Assembly: GCF_000003815.2 (NCBI RefSeq)
Contig: NC_049986.1
Coordinates: 14,711,811 to 14,775,810 of the forward strand
Source of the DNA: Branchiostoma floridae
Lineage: Eukaryota > Chordata > Leptocardii > Amphioxiformes > Branchiostomatidae
Reading direction: 5' to 3'
DNA: 64,000 bases
In this document: piece by piece, positions 1 to 10,042 of the stretch
Position numbering within the stretch: position 1 is the stretch's first letter
Layout: every line of letters begins with the position of its first letter
The notes under the pieces: generated by a model
Database searches by the model: none
What the model saw: only the letters and a program-made list of their open reading frames with translations
What the model was told of the DNA's origin: nothing
Position numbers and translations under genes: made by a program

Positions 1-1499
1 CAGTCAAGCATGCAGTGCAGTCCAACAGATGGGAAAGGGGGAACATTGGAAGCACAACATGCAATGTTTGTCATCCACAGCCATTCTGGCAACTATGATA
101 ATAAATATACAGCTGGAGTTGGACTCCTAGGAGACACATGAAATAGCTGAGCATGCCACTGGAGGGGTTTATAATTACTTGTAGAACTGTAAATGTACAG
201 TAGGGCTTGGAGCAGAGTATATTTGAATTTCTTTAGTCTTTTTCAATGTTTTACCTTCCACACACATGGCCCTAGTTCTGTGTCCACCTGATATTCTGAC
301 CTTGCCCCATGTAATCAGAGGGTAATCAGAAGGTAGTAAAGTCCAAATCAAACTAATCTAAAAGTGGATCCAAGTTAAATTGTAATAATGGAACATTTAT
401 CAAAGCCAGGCCTGGCACAATTAGTTGTTTAGTGCACAAACATGAACTTGTGATTGAAAATTTAATAAATATACATTGTAAATTGTTCTTACTCTGCACA
501 AGAATAGTAACCTAACTTTTGTTAACTGTGCATGACTGCCTTGTTGTACCATAAAGAGGAACTGAGAGTAACCTCCCTCCTGCTTAAGTAGCCTTTTCGC
601 CATAAATTTGTGTAGATTGCATGGTTACAGAGCAGGGAGAAGCTATTTTTCCCTAAGATACATGAAAACTGTAAGGTGCAATGTACAAAAGGCAAGGGGC
701 ATTGATAAGGTAATCTATCTTAACAGGTAGTTGCTGCCTAGTGTATAAAACTTGTGTTAAGGCCGGGATTACTTTTTCCTGTAATTTCTGTAGACCCCTC
801 CCCAAAGATTACTCATAGTGCACTGATATGTATGATGCTATAGTAAATATATATCACACTACTCCCTTTCTTAGATAGAGAGAGTCTAAAGGCAGCCAGA
901 ATCTATCTGTAGCACCAGTTCCCTGGCTGCTATCCTAAACTAACACATCCTGCTGACAGCCTTGAAGGGAAGTAGCATTCCCATGTCAGCATTCAACCTG
1001 CCATGCTTACTTTTCCCTTGGTATTTCCACTGAGTCATTTGTTTCCTGGCTCTTTCTGAAACTCCATGCAGATTGCACACAATATGAGCTGTTTATACGT
1101 CCAATAATTTCACACTTTTTTCAATCTTATGACATCATGCAGATTCTCACAAAGCATTTGTGGGAATGCTCATCATACAGATTTCTGAGGTGTACACAGT
1201 TCAGGTTTGAATATAATTAGAGTTCGGACACCATAGAAAGTTTCATAAAACACTTTTGAGGCAACTCAGAGCTGTATTTACATCTGATGGCACATATAGT
1301 TTCTACACTTCTTTCCTCTAAGATATAAGGTGAACAATAATGTTTGGTGAGTCTGTCTCATCAATTTCCTTCCACCATGACAATCTCATAGAAGAAATTC
1401 TATGGTTCCATACCATAAATGTTATGATGGCTTCAGTGCATGTAGACAAACAATGACACCATGATATATTAGGATAGTTGCCATAACATGATGATGGGG
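1..1499. other. No recognisable gene
   Basis: AT-rich sequence with no long open frame and no splice-bounded conserved peptide that I can recognise. It may be intergenic or intronic sequence of a gene to the left. Confidence 0.5.
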
Positions 1500-1599
1500 N
1501 NNNNNNNNNNNNNNNNNNNNNNNNNNNNNNNNNNNNNNNNNNNNNNNNNNNNNNNNNNNNNNNNNNNNNNNNNNNNNNNNNNNNNNNNNNNNNNNNNNN
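1500..1599. other. Assembly gap (100 N)
   Basis: Exactly 100 N, the conventional length for a gap of unknown size. It abuts the first unit of the 291-bp tandem repeat, so the array probably continues into it and the copy number is a minimum. Confidence 0.98.
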
Positions 1600-2395
1600 C
1601 ACTGTTCATTGCCATTTGGAAGTTAAGAAAACTCCAGCAAGTTATTCTTCCTTTACTCCGAAAGCGCTCTTACATCGACCAAATTTCGCTCTCACTCAGA
1701 CCAAAAAAATCGCTCACTCCTCCAGCCTGATCGGCGGGGAAAGCTTCCGAGGTGAGAGAACTTTTTGTTCCGTGGGTGAGAGAGAAATTCTGCGTTGTGT
1801 GTCGGAATGATATGATTGTCGAGGAAATGTCTATAATATAACAGAATGTCATTTTTGAAAAGGTTTATTATTGGAAACTGAAGAAAATGGCGCTGTTCAT
1901 TGCCTTTAAGAAGATAAGAAAACTCAAGCAAGTTATTCTTCCACTACTCCAAAGGCGCTCTCACATCGACCAAATTTCCCTCTCACTCAGACCAAAATAA
2001 ATCGCACACTCCTCCAGCCGGGTTGGCGGGGAAAGCCCCCGAGGTGAAAGAACTTTTTGTTCTGTGGGTGAGAGAGAATTTCTGCGTTGTGTGTCGGAAT
2101 AAAGTGATTGTCGAGGAAATGTCTATAACATAACAGAATGTCATTGTTAAAATGGTTTCTTATTGGAAACTGAAAAAAATAACACTGTTCATTGCCATTT
2201 GGAAGTTCAGAAAACTCAAGCAAGTTATTCTTCCACTACTCCGAAAGCGCTCTCACACCGACCAAATTTCGCTCTCACTCAGACGAAAAAATCGCTCACT
2301 CCTACAGCCGGGTTGGCAGGGACAGCCTCGCGAAGTGAGAGAACTTTTTGTGCTGTGTGTGAGAGAGAATTCTAGTGTTTGTGTGTCGGAATAAA
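1600..2395. repeat. 291-bp tandem repeat, about 2.7 copies
   Basis: Units begin with CTGTTCATTGCC at about 1602, 1893 and 2185, a spacing of 291 and 292 bp. Each unit holds a GCTCTCACTCAGAC segment, an AACTTTTTG segment, a GTGAGAGAGAA segment and a GTGTGTCGGAAT segment. The first two units also give similar minus-strand open frames of 78-79 codons, but nothing in those peptides is recognisable and the frame could be incidental. The GTGAGAGAGAA motif recurs in the 48-bp array at 3147-3350. Confidence 0.9.
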
Positions 2396-3146
2396 AATGT
2401 CTGCTGTATCAAAGAATAGTTTGTCTTTGGAAAAAATAATTCGATATGTGTTTGAGAGTTGATTTCTGCAAGTGTTTGAGACAAAAAATTGCACATTTGT
2501 TGACGCGACATATTCTCGTGGTGTCTGCACTATGTGAAGAATGCAATCAACCCCCAAAACTTTAAAGTCGTCGTACTTATACATCCGAACAAGGATCTTT
2601 TAAACAGTTCTCTTCAGGGACGGATTTTTTTCCACCTTAAGCTTTCTTACTATGGGTGACTGACTTGCAGAAGTTCTTGCTGTGTATGTGAAAAAAAATT
2701 CAGCCTCAGTTTTTGGATAATATTTGTTTTTACAGATATTATGTATGACTGCACGAACGATCGGGAAGAGTATCTAAGAAAGATATCGAGCGTGCAAGTT
2801 TGAGTCGGTGAAGGACAACTTATATGACATGTGTGCGTCCATTCTATGGATCCAGAGACATTCCAGCTACGCGGTATATTTCAAATACATGTCTCTATGG
2901 GAAAAAGGCAAATCATATAAGCTATATAACAGGTAAAAAGTCAAATTCATACTAGCCATTGTATCATTAATTCTGAAATAGAAATGGATTTGAATACCGG
3001 TCACGGTATTCACTAAAACAATATAATAGCCTCTATATTGAAGAATAAAGTACATGTTGAACCGAGAAACCGCCTGTATATGCTTGCATTTATAACATTT
3101 GTGAAGAATGATATAGGACAACACATGGTAAAAAAATCACCTTTTG

Positions 3147-3350
3147 AAAATCTGTGACTGTGTGCGAAGTTTTTCAACTTTGGAGTGGGAGAGAAAAATC
3201 TGTCGATGTGTGCGACCTTTTCTAACGGTTGTGTGAGAGAGAAAAATCTGTCAATGTGTGCGACCTTTTTCCACTGTTGTGTGAGAGAGAAAAATCTGTC
3301 TGTGTGTGAGACCTTTTTCAACCCTTCTGTGTGAGAGAAAATTCGTTCTA
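3147..3350. repeat. 48-bp tandem repeat, about 4 copies
   Basis: AAAATCTGT recurs at about 3147, 3195, 3243 and 3291, with a diverged copy near 3338, giving a period of 48 bp (16 codons). A consequence is a repetitive minus-strand open frame within 3013-3423 carrying VAHIDRFFSLTQ-like repeats; I regard it as repeat-derived. The TGTGTGAGAGAGAAA core is shared with the 291-bp array at 1600-2395. Between the arrays, 2400-3146 holds only decayed versions of the same motif (for example near 2445 and 2675). Confidence 0.88.
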
Positions 3351-3777
3351 TGTATACGTTTAATTTTGCAACACTTGGCCCCCAATAGTCAGGACATGTC
3401 ATGTACACGGAACAGGGAGACAACTAACTGTTTATACTGGCACTCTGTGAGATATCAAAATGTGCATACCACAGAAAAGACTAAAATGTTATGTGCAATG
3501 CCTTCATTTCATGACTAAAACTTTTGAAAATATCAACTAGTCTATTCCATTCATGACACATAAGCATATGTCATATCATATAACATAAGCATAAGCAAAT
3601 GTTTTAATTGCTAGCTAAAAACTAATCGGCTGCGGATCTGGTTAAAAACTATTTGGGTACTTATACACACATATAAGGGGTTTGGGTATAATGATACCAC
3701 ACAGATTTGAAATGACTGTATTTCGGAAATGGCACACAAAAAGAAAGATCACATAGACATACATTGTAATAACCTTG

Positions 3778-3897
3778 CATGCATTTTGATCTAATGTTTT
3801 GTGAGGTTTTGTGAACTATGTTTCAAGGTTAGACGCAGGAAACTTTCCTTGAAACATAGTCCACAAAACCACACAAAACAAATAGATTAAAATGCAT
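3778..3897. mobile_element. Foldback / MITE-like inverted repeat
   Basis: Arms at about 3778-3828 and 3847-3897 are near-perfect reverse complements (about 50 bp, around four mismatches) separated by an 18-bp loop. The outer ends are CATGCATTTTGAT and ATTAAAATGCATG. Probably a small non-autonomous DNA element or a foldback. No clear target-site duplication was seen, so class is unassigned. Confidence 0.8.
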
Positions 3898-5280
3898 GTC
3901 AAATATCCTATGAGTGCTTTAGAATGTGGAGAGCTAAACTTGTGTGACAAATTAGGCCAAAGGTCAGATTTGATGGAAGTCAAATAATGTAAACCTTGAG
4001 ATGATTACATACATGTATTAATTAACTATTATAGAATCCTTTTGGCACATCTGTGGCAATAACATCTAAACAATGCAATTGGAAGACAATACTAGTAGTC
4101 AATACTAACTGGATCCCATCTTTAATATCCAAACCAAGGATTTTTTTAACCTCTTGTCCAAACTATGTGTCAACCTTCAAACCTAAGTCATATAGAATTA
4201 ATTGCTATGCGCTTTTTGCTTGTTGCATTCGTCCCTGGATAGGACACCCAGGGTGACCTACCATGATTTTAATCAGATTTGCAGGTTGAATACAGATATG
4301 GGTTAACACAGACATGTTATCAACAGGATAGATGTATAACAGGGTTAACTTGCATGGTCATGGATAGTGTATTTGGGTGGGAGTGACCTGAATTCTAATT
4401 TTGACTTCCCTTCAAATTGACCAACACTCTCTTGTCAAGATAATGAGGTATTAGAATTGCATGTTTTCTTTTCCCTTTTGTTATTTAACAATACCAGCAA
4501 TGGCCAGATGGTGTTTTGGCTTTGGCACCACAGCTGCAATCATACCTTTGATAGACAATACCAGAATTAAAACATCTCATTCTTTCAGCTCAACTGCTGT
4601 TCATATTAAGATAATCTGGTTTGTCAAAAGTATCAAAAGCCAGATATTTGCTAGCAACAATGGAGAGACGTCAGAGGTATTCAACAGAGCAGGTCATGCC
4701 TCATGTAAATCTATGACAGCTGTTGTAGTTCTACTTCATTCGATCTGAAGGCTTCCAGCCATCTGAATCATCAGCAAACAGCAAAAGGTAGAGATGTGCC
4801 AAGTCGTCTAATTTAAAGATAATCTAAATCTACGTTACTGTTTTAATGAAACCCTTCAAATGTGCCATTCAGATGTGTACTGTGGCTGCACGTATAAAAT
4901 CACACCCACCAAAATTATCCAAACAAAGCTACATACAAGGCCCGCCCCCATACATGCCGACTGACGGATATGGCCCTTCAAGACACAACGGAGCCAGGTT
5001 TCCGGTTTCCTTGGTGGGATAGAGGTCTACAAATACTCAGGAATTATCTACTAGACTGTACAGTACAACTGAATTATGGAAACGATTAGCTGATGTCAGC
5101 GCCAGTGTCAACACTGCCCAACCATGACGGCCGCAACAGGCAGACCGAATGTTTCCGGTAAAGATAGACGCTAATATCTCCGCTAAAATCACGAGCCTGG
5201 GCACAATTTTCTCACTCACTTCAGCCTGGATGCCATGGTGTGTGAATCGCCACCACTACACGGTGTGTCGTGTTGAGTAG
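3898..5280. other. No gene recognised; upstream of the first methyltransferase gene
   Basis: Short open frames only. Nothing resembling a conserved protein or RNA was seen. The last few hundred bases become more GC-rich towards the promoter of the methyltransferase gene. Confidence 0.5.
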
Positions 5281-5336
5281 AGCCGTAGAGGAGGGCAGAG
5301 ACGAGCGGAACCCAGCGCTCGTACTTTCACCCAGCT

Positions 5337-5379
5337 GCCGCCATCTTGTGACTTGCCAAGCCTGCGGGGCATGCTGGGA
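5337..5379 (+). promoter_or_regulatory. Candidate core promoter with YY1-like and ZNF143/THAP11-like motifs
   Basis: GCCGCCATCTTG at 5337-5348 matches the YY1 consensus (AAGATGGCGGC on the other strand). GGCATGCTGGGA at about 5368-5379 matches the TCCCAGCATGC half of the ZNF143/THAP11 site. Both lie about 75-120 bp upstream of the first ATG of the methyltransferase gene, in locally GC-richer sequence without a TATA box. This arrangement is typical of housekeeping promoters. The match is by eye; binding and the transcription start are inferred. Confidence 0.5.
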
Positions 5380-5453
5380 CAGCCACTTCAGATTGACCTT
5401 TAACCTTCCATCAGTCTAGGATCTTTGGTTGGACTGGAATTTTAATCTTGGCA

Positions 5454-8272
5454 ATGGTTTTCTTGAAGTCTTTACTTAGAACACCCTGTCGCAACCTGTT
5501 CTTTAGAGCCAGTTTCTTGAAAGCCTCAGGGTGTATTGGGAAGAATACCACACGCAATATGTCAGTCCATCTGTTCAATGAAGCTGACCACGCTGAGTTG
5601 TACCAGAAGTATCGCCCAACTTATGGTCCAGAGCTGGCAGAGAAAATAGTGACATTTGTCAGGGAAAAGCTGGTGTGGATATTTCAGAGTTGTAACCTGT
5701 GAAGTCTTGTGCTGCTTAGATGATGTGATATATTTTTGTGGAAACTGTCATTGTTGTTAACGGTTATAGCAGATTCGAACTTGTTTCCCATACAAGGAAG
5801 TGAGCAGCACTAAAAGTCAGCTCAGCTTTATTGTTTCCTCGTTTCAATCCTTTTATCAAGACTGATAACTGTCATACCAATTAATAACTAACATATTGAT
5901 ATCTGAACACCTCTCAGAAAACCACACCCCTGGACCAGGCTGTTGACATTGGTTGTGGATCTGGCCAGAGCACGGTGATCCTGGCACCACACTTTCAGCG
6001 GGTCACGGGCATCGATGTCAGCGAGTCTCAGGTTGCCATAGCAGCAGCGCAAAACAAACTCAGTAATGTCCAATACAGGTACATATGCAATGTTTCCTGA
6101 TAGAGCATTTGTTTTGTTTTTGCCCACTTTGCCAGAAACATGTTTAATATCGATACAATGTATCTGATAGTGATACAAAGCAAAGGGTGAACCATGGGAG
6201 ATCATATATAAACCTCATGTGATGAAACAGAGCAAAGGGACAGCACATTGGTGGACTGAACTCGCCTGTAAGATTCGACTGACATCATCTAGATGTAACC
6301 ATGGAATATTCAGCAGGTCCAAAATTAGCATCAAAACTTTGATACAAACATAAGCATAACAATGATGTATAATTGTGAATGTGTGTTGATTCCCTAAGTA
6401 TAACAGCATTTATTATAATATCTCATGTCTGTTTGATTTCCAGAGTTGGAGGTGCTGAGCACATTCCTCTTCCTGACTCCAGTGTAGATCTGGTCACCTG
6501 TGGGACCTCAGCCCATTGGTTTGACTTTCCCAAGTTCCACAAAGAGCTGGACCGTGTTCTAAGACCTCTTGGCTGTCTGGCCATCTACTGTTATAGCATA
6601 AACTATCTCAGCTATAAGGACGTTACTCAAGAACTGAATAGAATTTTTGATGAGGTGAGCCATGGCTTAGTAGTTACACTAAAAGATTCCAACATGTAAA
6701 ATATTTTTGATGACAAGTAATCCAGAGCGTGAACAGACCAAATTTGTTTTCAGGTAACGTTAATGTACACCTCCACATTTCTGGCATCTGTATCGTCCTA
6801 GCTAGAACCAGGATTATCAGAAAAGCCCTCCTTGCCAGAACAGATGATACAGAGTACATGTCTGTTTCTCATCAAATCACAACCTGTCTATGTATGTTGA
6901 TTTGTCCTGAAGTGACCCAATGGTTTGACTCCTGGAGGGTTTCTTGTAAACTGCATACTTCTGCCAGGTGACCGCCTTTTAGCTATTTAGATAGAATCAG
7001 TGAAGGGTTTGATGATCATATGAATGTGTAAAAGAGTGTTGGTATTGGGCAGATTTTGCAGCTATTCAATCGAAAATATTTTCTGTCACTTTCCCATAGT
7101 TTTACTTTGGTCCCATTCATGACTACTGGCATGAAAAGCGGTGGCATGTTGACGACAAGTATCAACGCATTCCAATGCCTTACGAGGGTTATGTCAGGTA
7201 AGGTTACAAGAGCAATCATGGAACAGTTTCTTATACTAAGGTACCGTCTTATTAAGGTATGTATGAGTTACTTCCTGTCTGCAGACTGTATCCTACCTAA
7301 AAATTTGTGCGAACATGCTTGTGTGTTTCTAGGAACTATCACGACTTCATCCTTTATATTTTTAAGTGGATCATATTTTGTATATGTGTGTGCCCCACCC
7401 TTCAGGGATGACTCCATGACTATAGAGATGGATTACACCTTGCCTGGGTATATCGGCTACCTGTCCACTTGGTCATCATACAGGGAATACTGCAAGCGCA
7501 ATCCTGATGACAAAGGTGCCATTCTGCAGAACCTACAACAGAGGTACATACCCTGGCACATAAAACTGCTTCAGAAGTTAATTGTGATGTGGTCATCTCT
7601 GTGGAGTATACAATTACAATATTCTGATAGTAATTTACATGACTTTACTAAATGCATCTACCAGTGGCTGCTGTCTAGTGACCCTATAGCTAGTTGACGC
7701 ACCACCAGAAAGAGGATGAGTGAGTAAGTGAGTGAGTAGGTGTGAGAGTGTGAGTGTGAGTGAGTGAGAGTGATTCTGAGTGAGTGAGTGGGTGTGAGAG
7801 AGAGAATGAATGTGTGAGTGGGTGTGTGAGAGAGAGTGAGTGAGTGAATGAGTAAATTCATCTACACCAAATCAATGGCTCAGGGAGATTCATTGTGATT
7901 ACAAATCCAGTCCCTCAGACATATGTTCTTGTCGCATGCAACCAAAACATTGATCTAGACAACATGTATAAAAGCTCCTTGATAAGGTGCAAAAGAATCT
8001 GACAAGTAATATCAATACTATAGATTTTACTCGCTGTCTGATTGGGTAGCCAAATGTGTNNNNNNNNNNNNNNNNNNNNNNNNNNNNNNNNNNNNNNNNN
8101 NNNNNNNNNNNNNNNNNNNNNNNNNNNNNNNNNNNNNNNNNNNNNNNNNNNNNNNNNNNTGTATGAAGCCACCAAGACAACCAAACCACCAGAGGAAGTG
8201 ATCATACATGCATCTTATCCTGTTGTCTTACTCATGGCCAGGAAACCACACGAGGAACAAACATCATCATAA
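5454..8272 (+). CDS. Class I SAM-dependent methyltransferase, copy 1 (six exons)
   Basis: Predicted exons are 5454-5672, 5918-6078, 6444-6654, 7100-7197, 7406-7543 and about 8158-8272. All visible boundaries are AG/GT, with intron phases 0, 2, 0, 2, 2. The product is about 313 residues. Exon 2 carries SAM motif I (DIGCGSGQS) followed by GIDVSE, whose acidic residue normally binds the SAM ribose. Exon 3 carries IPLPDSSVDLV and the AHWFD segment typical of Methyltransf_11 proteins. The closest family in memory is the small UbiE/trans-aconitate-methyltransferase-like group; the substrate is unknown. The ATG at 5454 has a good context (G at -3, G at +4) and adds 35 residues before a second ATG at 5559. 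That extension is rich in K, R and F with no acidic residue, so a mitochondrial presequence is plausible. Homology to copy 2 begins at the second ATG (MSVHLF versus MSTHLF). The first two bases and the acceptor of exon 6 fall in the N gap. Confidence 0.9.
7713..7860 (+). repeat. GTGAGTGA / GTGTGAGA microsatellite
   Basis: Low-complexity GAGTGAGTGAGTG and GTGTGAGAGAG tract in the last intron of the first methyltransferase gene. Its minus-strand reading gives meaningless HSHSHT-type peptides. Confidence 0.95.
8060..8159. other. Assembly gap (100 N) at the exon 6 acceptor
   Basis: Exactly 100 N. By alignment with copy 2, only about two coding bases plus the splice acceptor of exon 6 of the first methyltransferase gene are hidden here. 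Confidence 0.98.
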
Positions 8273-10042
8273 GCAGATTTCCCTATAATTCTGAGGGATT
8301 CCAGCTCATTGACAAAAAAATACAAACAATGTTAATAATAAGTAATGGTAGACATCTTCTACTATCATTTTGTTTGAAAATATAATGCTTCACAACATGA
8401 ATATTTCCAAAGTTTTGTACAACCAGGGAAATAATTAGACAGTTGGAATGACTGTGAAAATATTTCCTCAGTATTAAATCAAGACAATTAAATACATATA
8501 TTTAGAAAGAATTAAAAGCATTTATATATATGATGACACAATGACTTGGAATTGAAGCACTGTAGCATGGAAAATTTTATTTTTCTTAATGTTTTGTTTT
8601 TAAATCTGTCTGATTTTTAATGAGATCAACTTTTAATGAGACCAGTTTTAATTTACTGTGGTTGTGTATGTACATTGTAAGCTGCTGACTTAAGAATGGA
8701 GGAAGAAAAAGAAGGACAATAAACGGTGAACACAAATTTTTAATGTCGTAGAACTCCCACAAGCAGTAGAGCATCCTGACATGTATGTATTGTTTTCTCA
8801 TGTTCTTCTTTTTATTCAAATGTTTCCATCATCATGGATCTAAATGTAACATTAACTATTTAAATTGATAGAATTTAACAAATCAAGGAATCCAGAATGA
8901 GAGACTCTTTGTCACTAATAAAAAGGGGAACCAAGTGACCCCTAAACTAGTATGATGTCACTACACAAAGTGTGTTACCTGATTAATATGATATATCTCC
9001 ACTTTCTTTCCTATTCTACCTCAGACATGTTGATGAGGTGAAAGTTTGAAAACTAACATTTCTTTTTGGGAATGATACAAAATATGATACATTAGATTAC
9101 TACTTTTTTCCACCTCTCTTGTAAATAGCAATAGCCAGTAATTAAACATGAGTTAATTGCTTACATTTTTACATGAAAGATATATGTTTTAGGCCTGTGA
9201 TGGATTATATTGAATGTGCTCTTTGTTAAACCAACAACATTGTTGCCTTGTTTTCTCCTGTCAGTAATTGCCTTTAGTGCAATCATGTCACTTTTCTGTG
9301 GCCACACTAAGCACTTAAGATTTTATTTAAGATCATCCTATGTTCTCGCATCTTGCTCAGGCACTTGATTGATGAGCTCAGAAATATTATGCATTTCTGT
9401 GCCCGGTGTAAGCTGTAACCAGCAATACCTTGTTTAACAGATAGGTGGCGCTGTGAACATTGTGGGATTTAAAAAGAAACAAAATGTTTACACTAGCCCA
9501 AGGGTTTTGGTGGAAAGATTCTGGAGCAAGTTAAGGAGTTTCACTTTTAAAGTAGGAGAAAGAAAAGTCAACAACCATACTTTTGCCGCAGATTTACGGT
9601 GTAAACCCGGCGCAGTGCCTTAAATTTACGTCAACCTCTATTTGTCTCGGATCAAGGAGGTTGATCATACGGTAATTCCTGTTACGGCTGCACCCAATAC
9701 AGCTAACACCACATAGAAAAATTTAACACATAACGTTACTGTTCTGAACATACGTCTGTAGAGTGGCCATGTGATCAACTGTTCGAGTGTTATTAAGTGA
9801 GACGGAGTGACTTCAGCGTGTAGAAGACCTTACAAAATTCGCATTACTTTTGTAATTTACTGTAATTTCAATAAATATCACATCACTTACCCCGGAAGTA
9901 AAACTTCCCGTCGCCAACCTTTGCACTTTGGGCCTAATTTGGACGCAGATGTAAGGTTTGTCTGAGGATAAATTGCAAAACCCACCACCTCTTACGTGTG
10001 ATTTCGTCTAAGACTGTCCCGACAAAATATTGTTACCTCACG
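8273..10042. other. Intergenic region between the two methyltransferase genes
   Basis: AT-rich 3' flank, then a more mixed-composition 5' flank of copy 2. CAGATAGGTGGCGCTGTG near 9440 loosely resembles a CTCF core, and TCAACCTC...GAGGTTGA near 9632-9664 is a short inverted repeat. No exon-like sequence was recognised. Confidence 0.5.

Noticed and set aside
3013-3423. Minus-strand frame of 136 codons with VAHIDRFFSLTQ repeats
   Set aside because: Explained by the 48-bp tandem repeat (a multiple of three), not by a repetitive protein gene.
7900-8270. Frames spanning the N gap at 8060-8159
   Set aside because: They exist only because N is read as open; the real coding piece is exon 6 of the methyltransferase from about 8158.
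9436-9456. CTCF-like AGGTGGCGCTGTG
   Set aside because: Only a partial match by eye, with no supporting context; not listed as a site.
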